From Istiophorus platypterus (Eukaryota > Chordata > Actinopteri > Istiophoriformes > Istiophoridae), in NCBI GenBank assembly GCA_016859345.1, contig CM029129.1, positions 17,519,946 to 17,583,945 on the forward strand: a DNA stretch of 64,000 nucleotides. The letters run 5' to 3'. Every line of letters starts with the position of its first letter. Within the stretch, counting starts at the first letter, position 1. Position numbers and translations under genes: made by a program. The notes beneath the pieces were generated by a model. It made no database searches. It saw only the letters and a list, made by a program, of their open reading frames with translations, and was not told the origin of the DNA. Below, one piece after another: positions 23,421 to 43,370 of this stretch.

Positions 23421-26400
23421 GGCCGGTGCGTGACTCGTACCGGGACACTTGTTGTGAAACCTAGCCGAACATTTGGCTAACGTCTGCCCCGGCTATTTAT
23501 GGAAGTTCTGTGGCTACGAGCTAACGTGGTACGTTAGCCGGCTAAGCTAACGTAGGTGCTGCCAGCTTGCTGCCATATTTTCAAACAGTCGGGAGCAAAT
23601 GTTGTGATGTTGCTAGAAAATGCGTTCATCGCCTTACTGCGAAAACCAAAGGTGGACGTTAATTGTTGTGGAAGCCATTTGATTTTTATGAATAACATTA
23701 ACCGTAACAGTTAGAATAGCGCTGTCTTGAGCTGGTATATCAGCTAATAGCCCTATAATGAAACTTGGGTTGCATATCCTATTCTCCTATACATTCTATC
23801 AGGTAAGTGTTATGTGATTCTCAACGGTAGGTTGTGTTGCGCGGCTGCTTGTTGGCGTAGACCAACGCCCTTTGTGTGTTTTGGTATGGTGACTGTGTGG
23901 TAGCATTAATCTAGTCAGCTCAAAACTGACAGCTCCGGTTAACGCGTACGTTGTCGTGCTAAGCTAACGTTAGCTGGAAAGGGCGTTGCTGAGCCATTGC
24001 TGCAACTTTGCCCTTGTGGCCATCGAGTCTTGGAAAGACGTCACCCGGGCCAGATTCTTAACTCGGAATTGTCGTCCCATGAAATAAAACGGTCTTTAGT
24101 CAGTTTGGGTTGTATTTATGCATACTGCAAGCTCCCTTGAGGTAATCTACCCGGGTTTGAGGATTCACAATCAGGGTGGAGACTAAAAAACGATCAATAC
24201 GAAATGATGATAATGACCGAAGCTAACGTATACAGATTTCACTTGAGATGTATAAAACTGTCATGAATTGAATTTCGATAGCTAATTGAATGCCTGTTGT
24301 CTAGTAGCTTCTATGGCATGCCATTAAATGTGAAGGCCCATGTCTGAAGAAAGGGATATGAACTGTTCATGGTGTAAATATATTTTGTATGCACTCAATT
24401 TCTCGAAGTACTCCATCATCACCAGCTTTACCTATTACATGTTCTGAGATACAATAAGGTGGTGGTGGTGCTGTTGACAATGCAGTCAAGGTTTTACTTG
24501 TGCTATTTTCCTATTGTAATCACCATTTGTTCTTTTTCTCTTATTTATGTGAAGAACTGCACTTTTTTAAGTGCAGTATTTATTAATTAAGATGGCAATC
24601 TTAGACTTATTAATCATTTAATAATAATATGTTTTGATATTATGTCATTGTTGTCAGATTGTCTTGTCAGATTTAAATCCCGAGTGTTGCAATTGATAAC
24701 ACATGCGCAATGTTTTAATGTTTTAGATAAAATACCCCCCCCCCCCCAATTGTGGGCCAATAAACAATTAGCTTAATATCCTGAGTAGCCCTGGTATGGA
24801 GGGAATCCATGAATTTAAAAAAAAAAAACAACAACAAAAAAACCGGTAGGGATGTGCTGTAGGCTGCCAGTTAAAATGAAAAAATCTTATTCACCATGCT
24901 GTTTCATTTATAATCAAACATTGCCTTGTCACTTTGGGCCAGCAGGGACTTGTTTGGCCTGAAGGTCACCCATAAGGAGGGGCATTGCTCAGCAGCTTGA
25001 CACAAACAGAGCATGATGAGTGAAAGCTTGATATGTAGCCAGAAATAATGCCTGTGGCTTGCTTCATTTCCTTAATGATTTGGGATTCTTTTGGTCATTG
25101 ATTTTCTCTTATTCCGTATTCAGTTTTAGCTTTTTTGTGAATCGTTTCTGGTTTTAGAAAGTTATATTTGCAGAATACAATGATACAATTAGGATTACTA
25201 GAAATTTAATTGAGTTGAATTTGATATTTGTTATATTCACTAAAGCAGTTTTCACTCAAGACCTAATGATCCTTTCATAACACAGAGTCAGGGCATGTAT
25301 AACCACTGGCTCTACTTCTAATCATGATGTAAAAATGTTTTCTCCACCAAATATTATTTTAATTAACGGTGTATATTGAGTAGTTTGATTGATATGTTCT
25401 TAAAATATGTAACATGAAAAAAGCATTAGAATTAGTTCATCAGTCGATTAGTTGATCAGCAGGAAATGAGTCGGCAACGGTTTTTACTCATTGATTTTTA
25501 AAGTCAATTATTAGAAAAGAATGACAACCGTTCCCTGGTTTAATCTTCTCCAGTGAGATGATTTGCTGCTTTTTTTCCATTTTATACAATATAATTGTAA
25601 ATTATCTTTGTATTTAAGACAGTGACTGTGACAAAACTAGACATTGAACATGTATACTTGGGTGTTAAGAAATTGTGATGGACCTTTTTGTAGTATATTC
25701 GTTTTTAAGTCATACAAGGATCACACCATTTTATTTACAAACAAATTACTCCACAGTTTTACAGAATGATGCCCTTATGCCAGGATTGATAACCGTTGTT
25801 CACTTGGACAATAAAGGTAAAGGCTGTGCCACATCACAGCTGTACACTATGCTTGTTTAACTGAACATGGCTCTGTGTAAAAGAGGAAAAATTTTCAGTG
25901 CACTGAGAAAGACAGATGAGGCATAATTGACGTCACAGTCTGATATTGTAGCCTAATGGGAGCTGAGTCAGGTAATCTCTTCAGCTTTTTATATTTCCCA
26001 GTTAAAACCAAGGGGCGATGGTATTGGATCATTTTGTCGTTCTTAAGTAAGCAGGACAGGCTTGTAAGATGTTATGTCTTATCTGTGGTTATGAGCGGAT
26101 TCAGAGAGATGAGAAGCTGCTCCATATCATAGTGATGGGTCAGTAGGTGACTTAAAGGTAATCGTCATGCTATGTATGCTCTTAGTGGCCTCTGCATGGA
26201 TGAATTTAGCCATTCACATGTCATATAAGGATTCTATTTCCATCTAATAGACATTATATTTGCTTGAATGTGTTTTAAGGTTTTAAGGTGTTTTCTCTCA
26301 GAATTTATACACAGTTTTTAAAAAGTGGGAGGAGAGAAAGCCACTGGACTAATGAGTATTTTTTTATTTTTAAAAATTAGCTTGGACAGTGTTTTGTAGG

Positions 26401-29400
26401 GCAAAATGATTGAAACCTGTAACACAACTCACAATGTAAATAAATTGATGACCAATAGAATGAACAGTTATCAAAAAAATAGTTAAAATCCTTTGCACAT
26501 GTAATTTAAAAAAAAAACAACAGTTTGCTAGTTTGTCTTTACAAATATTTTCAACGGCAGATAATTGTCAGATGCTAACATGATACAGACATATCATCAC
26601 TATATGATTCCATGGAAAGTCAATTAACAACCATGTACAGGAATCGCCCCACTTATTATAATAAGCTTTTTATCTACTGTGCATTTTAAGAGCTAGATCC
26701 ATGAATTAGTCATAACAACTCCTCATCTCATTTTTCAATTTACATTTTAAATGGTAAATTTGAAAGTTTGTTTTTTCAAATGTCTTTTTAAACTCATTTC
26801 AAGTCTTTTGCAATCTGTAGCTTGTCTGAATCTTTCATTTCATCACTATGGCTCTGTATTTGTGGACAGCCAGTTTATTCAATTTGTGTCTAAAAGAAGA
26901 CACAGGGTAAATACGTGGAGATAATTTAACCAGGTCCTTTTCCCATAAAGTGAATTAATGTTAAATTTTCTATAGATGTTCTCGAGCTTGAATGCCTGAA
27001 TTACAAGTGCTGTGTCATTGTGCCCCCCCCCCCTTTTTTTAATTGAATAATGTATTCAAGTGCTGCAGGAGGAAAAATGTCTATTTCCCTCTGTTTTGCT
27101 TACAAAGTCCTGCTGGTCATTGGGCCCCAGGTCAAGGAAGAGGTCAGTTCAGTACAGTATTTCACTCTATTATAGGCCCCCTTATTTCACTAAAGACATC
27201 AAATAGACATCAAAATAAATCCTTTTAGATGAGGTTATACTCTCCCAGCCACTGGGTGACAATTTTATAGCAGGTCTGTTTTGGCAACACTTGTAAATAT
27301 GCATTCATGCTACTTCATGCTAACTGTTGGTTATTTTTCATGATTAATTGCTCTGTCTGAATGTCAGGAAATAGTGACAGTTGTCTTACACAATTACCTA
27401 GAGCCCTAGGTCAAGTCTTCAAATTTCTTTTGTTTGACAATCAAAAAATCAGAAGATATTCAGTTTGCAGTGATGATAAAACAGAGGAAGGTTTTCGAAG
27501 CTCACATTTTAGCCTCAAAAATGACTTTAATAGTTACTTAGTTAACAGAGTCATTGATGATTATTTTTATGTCAACGAACTTCTTCAGCAGTGATCTAAG
27601 CTTGATTCTTTCAAGGCCAAACTCCTGACTATTTTATCTATGATGTCTTCAAAAGGCACCTCCTTGAATAATAAGAGAGTGGAAATTTTCACTTAATACT
27701 GGAGTAATAAAGCTTATCTAGATGTTTAGGTATTTAGCCAAAATATGTGTTTATTTCCCCCTATGAACTAACCACAGCAGGTGCACATCAAGGTACACAT
27801 ATGTCATGATAGCATTGCAGACCTTTTGGTTTTCTTATTACTTTGTTAGAATATTTTTTTATGTGTCTAGGATGATTCAAAGCAGTCATTGCCTTTCAGG
27901 AGGAATGGACTAAGCGGTTAGATGATCACACAGGTCATAAACAAACTTCCTCTGTTAACCTGTTATGTGATCTTTTGATAAACCTGATACATAGACAGGA
28001 CCTTGAACCCTTCCTCTTGATATATGACTCTCCGACCATGGTCCCACTGAGTATCACTAAGCATAAATAACTGCACATTTGCTTTTCAGTGTGATAACTG
28101 GAGTTTAAAAGCTTAAGAACAGAGACTTGGAAGAACTTTTTCCTAACTGAAAATAGGGCTCAGGCTGTCTTTTATTTATTTATTTATACTGATGAGTTCC
28201 TTAAAGGTATCTCTCAAATACAGTTGCTGGTGAAGCTCAGGAGTCTTAGGCAGGTGCAGAAGCTATCGCAATTGTCTTAGTTATGTAATAGTTTGGAGGT
28301 TGTTCTGTTTGGTCAAATGGCTATTTTTGAACCATGCAGAGAGTACTGCTCTGCAGAAATCACTTGTTCTCCCCTGTCAGCTCAGAGCACCCATCATATT
28401 GGCAGTCAGGAAAGAAGAATTCTCTCCAGGGCACTTCAGGTGTGTCCCTGGCTAAATGTTGTGCTGTCCACTGCTAGTGGCATGCTTCCTCTTAAAAGAA
28501 ATGCTCAAGTGTTCATCTGTAAAGTATAAATACTTACAGAAAAAAACGAATGGTTAGGAATATAAATAACTGAATGATGCTCAGTTTCTAATTGGGTATT
28601 ATTCAGTTATTCTTTTTTTTAAGGAGTATTTTGTATTCAGAAGCAGCAACTGTCAAATGACAGAGAAACGGACAAGAACAATGCACCATACAATGATGCA
28701 GACAAGCGCGGCTTGCAGTTGAGGTCCTCTCTCAATGTCAGGGGTTAATCCTGTTAGCTACCGTCCAGGCCCTTATTTACGTTGCTCTGTCAGCTGTATG
28801 AGGACTTGTGGTCTCTATCACGAAACACACACACACAGACTGTAGGTTGTCTGGTCTAGCCGCTAAGCAGCTTAGTGCTATTGTGGCCCCAGGTGCCAGC
28901 AGGTTTGAAGCGCAGGATGTGATTCCTTATTACCTTTGCAATCACTGTGATGTGTTTTGATTTTGCAGTGTGTGCTGTTCAACTTTGCTCTTGTATGGGG
29001 ATATTGGGACGGTCACATTTTCACAAACACCAAACTAAATTTATAACTAATTAATGTTTATATTCCACAATCAAAGCATGTGTTTATCACTGGCCACTTG
29101 ATGAAGCCTAAAGATTAAATCTTTGATGAGATAATTGGCACTAACTGCAGGTCAAATTAGCCAAATTGGCTGCTACCTTTTTAAAATTACCTTGAGCCAA
29201 TGCAATGTCCACAGGTTCAGATAAGGTGTGTAGAAGGTAGATTTCTTACCCAAGAATAAGTTGTATATCAAATATTTATTTGTCAGTATTTGGAAAAAAT
29301 TGATGTCCTGTAGTAAAATCTATGCAGTGAAGGGGATAAAGATGCATTCATAAGTGTATGAAGGAACAGCAAGACGACAGAGCCCATAAGACAGCCTTTT

Positions 29401-29735
29401 CCCAATTCTCCAACCACTGTTAAATTAAATGTTGTTGTACTTCCCTACTTCCTTGCTTTCCTGCTTCATTTACCCAAACCTTGTTTAAACCTAAACGGTA
29501 CTGTAAGTTTTTGTATCAATTCTTAGGTACAATTGTTTGAAAGAGCAGGTTAGAAAACTCCATAACTAAGAAAACCTTTTTGCCTTTTTTAATAGTTATA
29601 CAAGTAACTGGAAACTGAGTGTACTTATCATTTTCTTTCAATCCTAGAATACATACATACTTTTTTTTACTGACAATCAGCCTTCACTTCTCCTTTTTTT
29701 AACCCATTTTTTTCTATCCCTTCTCTCCTATTCAG
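23420..29735 (+). other. pafah1b1: First intron of pafah1b1
   Basis: About 6.6 kb, mostly AT-rich, without coding exons. It contains several GCTAACGT motifs (23476-24229), a truncated copy of the 'attagttgcagcc' repeat family (about 25425-25575), and C-runs at about 24736 and 27023. Short open frames here have no recognisable products. Confidence 0.6.
25425..25575 (+). repeat. Interspersed repeat, 'attagttgcagcc' family, truncated copy 2
   Basis: The phrase ttcatcagtcgattagttga and the following agtcaattattagaaaagaa correspond to the left part of the copy at 46010. The right part is missing. Confidence 0.45.
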
Positions 29736-29991
29736 GTGATGGCCACATCTGATCAGTGAGTGAGATTTGGGCTATTGTGAATTCTCGTGGACCCTTGTCC
29801 CAGCAGTTGATTGACAGCAGCATCTCCAGTTCACCTCCCTCTGCGTGGCACTCTTTTTGCCACCACCGAGTCTCTGAAGAAAACACATCACCGAGGGATC
29901 ACGCACCTCCCAACCACACACTTCCTAGCCAGACTCCCCCAGCACATCGCCTCGCCCTCACCTCCCCAAGAGGGAGAGAACAGCAGCCACC

Positions 29992-37124
<7,133 letters not shown>

Positions 37125-38420
37125 GACTGCCTCCATCTCTTGCCCTGCCCTGCCCTGCCCTGCCCTGCCCTGCCCTGCCCTGCCCTGCCCTGCCCTGCGC
37201 CCCCCTCTCCCTTGCAGTTCCAGAAGCAGACCTAAAGCCCCACCCTTCCCCACCCCTCTGCTGCACCTCAGCCTTCTTCCTTCTGTCCTGACTACCAGCC
37301 CTGCCCCTTACCTCTCGCACTCCCAACCATAGTTGACCATGGCGCTTTACCTTCTCCCCGTCCCCTCTCCTTCCCTCCTCCCCTACATCAATCCAGCCCT
37401 ATTAAGATGACTATTGTCCTTTTATGTAAATTATTCTGGATGTAGGGTACGCTTAATAAATGTCACGCAATCTCTGACACATAAACACACTCAAAAGATA
37501 AGAAGTATTCCTTGCATGGTGAATCAAACAAAAAAATTGTATACTGTTAAATTTGCCGAATTTGCATACTTTTGTCATGACTTCCCGTTGGGTCGAAGGG
37601 TAAATATCCTTGTGTGCTGGTGCAGGTGAATTCCAGTTAACTGACAGTGCACAAAAACAATGGCACCCCTTGTTGCAGGGGTTTAGGTTTATTTTAGTTT
37701 TGTTTTACTCCATGCCTCCATTATTGTGGTCTGTCACTGCGCAGATGGTGATAGAGAAGATGTGAGGAAAGTGAGCATAAAAGAAAGAATGAGTGGAAGA
37801 TGTCCAGGAGAAGGTGATGATAAGTCGAGGGGAAGAAAAACGAAGCTGAATGCGGCTCCCTAGTTGAATCACATGAGGTTCTGTTGGTGAGTGCACGTGT
37901 ACGTGTGTATACATGGTGTGAGTGTGTGTGTGTTTGTATATTATGACAGGAGAATCTCCCCACCGTCTCTGCTCTGGGGGTCAGAGGAGAGAGAGGAGGC
38001 AAAGCTTCTCACCCACCGTGTTCATTCATACTACTTCATCTCTTTTAACAAACTTGCTTTCTAGTAGACACTCACAGGACCTTAACGATCCCTAAGCTGC
38101 TGAGAGCACAGGCACACAACCCATAGCAAAAGTGTGTTTTACAGAGGAAAAAGTCTGCTCACCTTTGATGAGGTTTGTGTGTGTGTGTATGTTGCCCCAG
38201 AGAAACGCCCAGTGCCCTCTTGCTCGCTATCTCTGCCTTGTTAACCCATTGAGGGCTCCCTCACGGGAATTTCATTCTGCTTTCTGTGGTCTCACTGCTC
38301 TCTTTACACACACATACACATACACTCATAAATGCACATACACGCACAGTAAAAGTTGTGTATCAATATATCTGGATGTCATTGTTTGCAACATAATGAA
38401 ATAAAATTCTGTAAATATAA
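37125..38420 (+). other. pafah1b1: 3' UTR of pafah1b1
   Basis: About 1.3 kb after the TGA. It starts with a CCCTG pentanucleotide array, then a C-rich stretch. AATAAA at about 38400, followed by a GT-rich element (tttgtgtgctttctttg), is a good polyadenylation site. Confidence 0.65.
37141..37198. repeat. (CCCTG)n pentanucleotide array
   Basis: About 11.6 uninterrupted TGCCC/CCCTG units beginning 16 bases after the LIS1 stop codon. Confidence 0.97.
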
Positions 38421-39377
38421 GTTACCTATTTGTGTGCTTTCTTTGAGGAGGAGGTGAAATGAGATGACGGGAAACTCCTGGGAGTCAGATAGGATTTACT
38501 ACTGCAAGGTCCCCTAGGGAGGTCAGATACTGCAGCATGTCTTCCAGTCTGTATCACATCGAATACGTTAAATTTACCCTTTCTTGCTAGAGTAGCAGTG
38601 AGCGAAGTGGCTGGCAGTAAAGCCAACTGTGTCGTGCTGCATTTTGTCTTTGTCTAAATACCCATATTTTGTAACCCAAAACAAGGGAGCCTCTTATTTC
38701 TTAACATAAGTCGAAAAATTGATTTTCTTTTTACATTGATTTCTTATTTTTTCTTCTTTTAATTCTAGGCAGCAGTTTAAACGCTGATAAGATTTTTTTA
38801 CGGTACTTGTGCACTTAATAACGTTTGTAGAAACCAATTTTAAAACAGACTAGTACAGTTTTTTCTCTACTTGACTTTTAGCTGGTAGCATATTTTCAAC
38901 CATTTAATTGGTGTCTCTATGCAAACCCTTCGGTTGTGGGAGCAGTGACAGTTGAGACTGAATTTTGGCACATGAAAGTTCGGTGGTAATTTGAAAGAGG
39001 ACAATGCACAGACTTGAGTTTTTTTTTCTTCTTTATACAAACCACAAAATGTTCGATGAAAGTTTAATTTTACAGTAATAATAAGCAGAAAACCGTGTTA
39101 CACACATTCTTAAACATCCAAAGAATCCTATAGGATAATTGCATCATTCAGTTAGGTTATCTTCTGTGTCATCTGCACTGTCATTCTCCTTTGCTTTTCT
39201 CATTATGGCACCATCTTGTGGTCAAATTAAAAAAAAAAACAACAACCATCAAGTACATTATTTAAAAAAATAAATAAGAATCTTAGACAAACTTGTAAGA
39301 AAACACCTTCATCTAACTCTTCATCCAATCAATGTGACAATCATATTTAATGAATATATATATGTAAATATAAATAC

Positions 39378-39408
<31 letters not shown>

Positions 39409-39700
39409 TACACAGCCACAAAATACTTGTTTCAGAAACACTAGATCCAGGTTTACATTTCAAGGCTGGAAAAACGTAAACTTGCTACATGTAAAATTAA
39501 ATGCTGTCTCCTAATACCTTTCGAAATTTTCAGTCATCACTTTGTTTTTCCCCCATGTACACAAACCCACATGGGCGCTTCAGCATGAAAACTATCCAAA
39601 GTTTAATTCTGTTCAATCAGGAAGAAACAAACAAACAAACATATAAATATATATCTTTTTTCCAGACATGGAGACCAATGAAAGCCTGTGGCACACAAAA
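38420..39700. other. Intergenic stretch, nothing assigned
   Basis: AT-rich sequence with a TA/CA repeat (39350-39415) and poly-A runs. No open frame with coding character is visible. Confidence 0.4.
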
Positions 39701-39713
39701 ATAAGTGTTGATT

Positions 39714-40172
39714 TTAATTTTTTTTTAAAAAGAAAGAAAGAAATCTGGGTCTGATAATCACCAGAGTGAAGTGGTGAGAAAGAATTGGGTCACTAGACAA
39801 AAACTTGAAAGCTGCTGCTCTAAAAAGCAAAATATTATTTATGCATAACTCTCCGGCTCCGGGTGCTACGCCGTGGTCTCTTAGCATCTTTTGGGCAACT
39901 TCCATCTGAGCATGTGTCCAGATACGGACTGTCGGGGCCGCTGTCGACGCAGTCAGACGAGGGATGGATCCGGCCCGACCCCGCGGTTTCCCTTCATCGA
40001 GAGACGCGTCGTGAGACGCGGAGGACGCGGAGGTGCCTGGCGTGACTGGAGGAGACAACGGCGGCGAAACGGGCCGCGACCTTGGCTCCTCGGGTACCGG
40101 CCGGTCGCTCACGCGTCGAGAGGCGAAGGCGCCGGGAGGCAGCAGGGGCGGTTCAGGGAGGGTCCTCCTCAT
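39714..40172 (-). CDS. Doubtful open frame, 152 aa, in an orphan CpG island
   Basis: The reading frame opens with ATG at 40172-40170 on the minus strand, with an in-frame TAA just upstream. The first ~110 residues are Pro/Ser/Arg-rich with GC-rich third positions and include PPLSPPVTPGTS and VRIWTHAQMEVAQKML. Beyond about 39850 the sequence becomes AT-rich and the frame looks like read-through. I do not recognise it. It could be a small gene with a 3' part spliced elsewhere, or a chance frame in a CpG island. Confidence 0.2.
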   Translation of the reverse strand: MRRTLPEPPLLPPGAFASRRVSDRPVPEEPRSRPVSPPLSPPVTPGTSASSASHDASLDEGKPRGRAGSIPRLTASTAAPTVRIWTHAQMEVAQKMLRDHGVAPGAGELCINNILLFRAAAFKFLSSDPILSHHFTLVIIRPRFLSFFLKKN

Positions 40173-40950
40173 TAATTATGGAAGGTACCCCGGCCTACCG
40201 CTGTGCTGACACACACGCACACACACACACCTGCCCCATCATCCACAAAGCAAAGACTCTTTTCCCTGCGCTCCTCGGTTTCCTGGCAACGGTTGCCAGA
40301 GGCGCCGCATCTCGCCTCATCCTGCGCAGGAGGCAGGAGGCCGAGCGCACCGGGAAGTGAGAGGTGGCTTCGCGGGATGTATGAAAGTATAATGACCCCG
40401 GTCTCGGTCTGAAGCCCCTCGTCTCTCAGCGGAGGGAACTGGGGTAGAAACATCGCCCTACATCCGCCCGCTCGCCACCGCTGCCTCCCAGGCCGCGCGT
40501 AACGCGTCCGACGCCCGCACAGGCCGGAGGCGTCAAAACGAGGCGGAAGGGATGAAGTGAGAGGTGCAAGCCCGCATCAGGTGTGTGCGTGTGTGTGTGT
40601 GTGTGTGTGTGGGGGGGGGGGGGTCAATGTAAGAGGTTTCAAGGTCAATGTAAAACGCCAGATCCGTCTCCGTCAGATGCAGCAGGCGGACTTTTCTTTA
40701 TTCACACATGCAGACGGGCGCAAGTGGCTTCAAGTGCGGGACCCGAGGCAAAGGCGGCGCCGGGGCCCGTGTCAATATATAGGTCTGTGTGTCACCCAAG
40801 TACGGCTCACGCGTCATCCCGCCATAGTTTACGTGACCGGCGTCCCGATCCCCGCAAAGCCTGACGACGGGGACGGGGAGAGGTTCGGAGCAGCACCGGG
40901 CGGGGAGGTGGCGCCCTCCGGCGGCAGCATGTATGGAGAGAGAGCCATGT
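39850..40950. promoter_or_regulatory. Orphan CpG island between pafah1b1 and mnt
   Basis: Dense CpG and high GC content in an otherwise AT-rich 5 kb intergenic region. It contains a palindromic X-box-like site TGGCAACGGTTGCCA (40284-40298), a GT microsatellite and a G-run (40580-40623). No known gene starts here on either strand. Confidence 0.55.
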
Positions 40951-42677
40951 CCCTAAAAGGGATACAAATAAGAAAACAAGTGCACGCATGACATGGTAAA
41001 GACGATAAGTGTGAACATCCTGTGTCTCATGCAGAGCAGAGACGGTGATGTCAGTCTGCTTTGTGTATTTTATTATGCTTTCACAATGAAAGTAAGTTTA
41101 AAAAAAAAAAAACAAAAAACAAAAAGGCTTCTAAATATAGGAGCCGGGTTGGAGTTGTAGATGTGGTTATGGTAATTTTTTTTTTTTAATTTATTTTATT
41201 TTTTTTTTGTCTTGCTTATGGCTGAGATTGAGTGCGACGTGTTCAACAGAAACATCAATCTTAGGTCTGATCATCCACAAAGTTTACATTTTCAATTTTC
41301 AGCCAAGGAAATTATGAATAATCATATGTGGGGGCAATGGAATGAGATGAATTACAATTAGAAATGACTTTATTCCTATTAAGAGGCACTTTTTTTTGCA
41401 CATTCATCACACACATTACAAGCGGCAAATCCAAAGTTTCTAGTCAAAACCAAACAATAAAGGTTTTCTTCTTTTTTATTTTTACACTATCTGAGACTCC
41501 ACACTTTCTTTTCTTAGTCCATTTGATCTTTGGGCACATTCTGTTTTAAAGTCCCCTTTTTCGCATTGCTTCCTCTTTTCTCCCTGTTCCGTATATCCAC
41601 TAGTGATGCAGCACTTCTAACTGGGTCAGCCCGTCCCTGCCTCATATCCCTCCCACCCTCTCAGTCTTTCCAAGCCACCCCTCCTCCTCCTCCTCTTCTT
41701 CCTCCTCCTTTTCCTCTGTGCATGCATACATCCCTATAGACCTTTTTTTCATGCAGCTCATGTGTTTACCATGTGCTACAGCTCTGTCTTCCCTGTACTC
41801 TCCCTCCCCCTCCTTTTCTGCCTCATTCATTTTCTCTCATGAATGCTGTTATGGTATCTCAGCCTGTTGCAAAATGACCCCCCCCCACACGCACACCCAC
41901 ACAGAAATACTCTCTCACTCACTCACATTTGTTTCTTATCATCTTGAGTTTCATATTTCTTCTGACAAACCTGACAAACTCATTCGTAGCCTGACAGTCC
42001 AGATAGCAATGGTGTTAGTAGGTTTGTACGTACAGGCAGGGCACATGGTGTGGCGAAGGCAAGCTCTTATGTACCTCTGAGCTGCTGTTTCAATTGGCTG
42101 AGACTGGCAGACCCTGTGATGTGGTGGGGAATATATACGACTCAGTGGTGTCCAATCAGAGACTGTTACCATGCAGCCACGCATACAATACATACGTGCG
42201 GCTTAATACGGTATATAGACAAACACACCACCTTGATACGAACCATTAATCATAACACGTAAACGAGATTTATTTTTCCCCCTGAGGGTGATACATTACA
42301 TGAACGACCACTGCTGTAACGTCACATATTATCACATAAGATTTAACACATCCATCATTAGTCACAGCATATGACACAAAATATCCATCGACCAGTACCT
42401 AAATGCACTAGAAGTAGTAGTTACAGAGAAAGAGAAAATTCTGTGACCAGCAGATAAGGGATGAAAAAAAAATCCAAGAAAGAGATGCAATAACCTGGCA
42501 AGAAGCAAAGGAAAAAAAAATCACTGTCTATATAAAGTTTATATATATATGTACATAAATATATTTGAAAATTTTAAAATTGACTTACAATTACATAACA
42601 TTCATGCATATTCATGTTTTAAGTTAACACATTTATACTGATACTATCTCTCTCTCTACACACACACACACACTCAT

Positions 42678-42737
<60 letters not shown>

Positions 42738-43370
42738 TTATAAAAATTATATACTACCCATACATTAAATGTACAGTTACCATCCATGGACAATCCTGCA
42801 CCTTACTATGCTTCTGTTTTTTTTTTTCCTTTAGAATATCTTCCTAAAATAACTACCTACCCACAACGCTATCTAGCAGAGGTATCCTTGAGGTCTTTTG
42901 GCTGTTGCTCAAATATCATAATCTGTTTTTTTTTTCTGTCGCAAAGAAAATATGACAATTCATCTACATGCTTATAGCTACCCCCCCTCCCCAAATGTAG
43001 CCACATTTTAGTCAGAGGAAACAAAAATATATCTACTTATGTCACCACAGTACAGTAGTCTATCATTAAAATAGTTGTTTGTCCAAATTACCATCTCGAC
43101 ATGTGCTTTAAAATCACACGATGAGTGATTTCTACACACAACCTGATAAAATAACTTTCTTGCCGTTACCCCCTTGCACGGTTTGAATTGTAATAATGCA
43201 GAACCTGGGGCGAATACTGGAACACCCTTGGCATGTAACCGGGTAATTAAAAAAAACAAAACCAAAACGGTAATAATTCTTACTATTTTGAGCTTTAAAC
43301 ATCAACTCAGTGAATGATGATAATAATAATAATAATGTTTTTAGGTACACTCGTAGCGGTAAGCGCCGCC
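40950..43370. other. Intergenic stretch, nothing assigned
   Basis: AT-rich with CA/TA microsatellites (42652-42730), a pyrimidine-rich segment at 41640-41720 and poly-T runs. I see no gene. Confidence 0.4.
42686..42730. repeat. (TA)n microsatellite
   Basis: About 22 TA units, preceded by a short CA run at 42658-42672. Confidence 0.9.

Noticed and set aside
37141..37198. Regular array resembling a CRISPR or minisatellite gene
   Set aside because: It is a simple pentanucleotide repeat without spacers, in a vertebrate 3' UTR.
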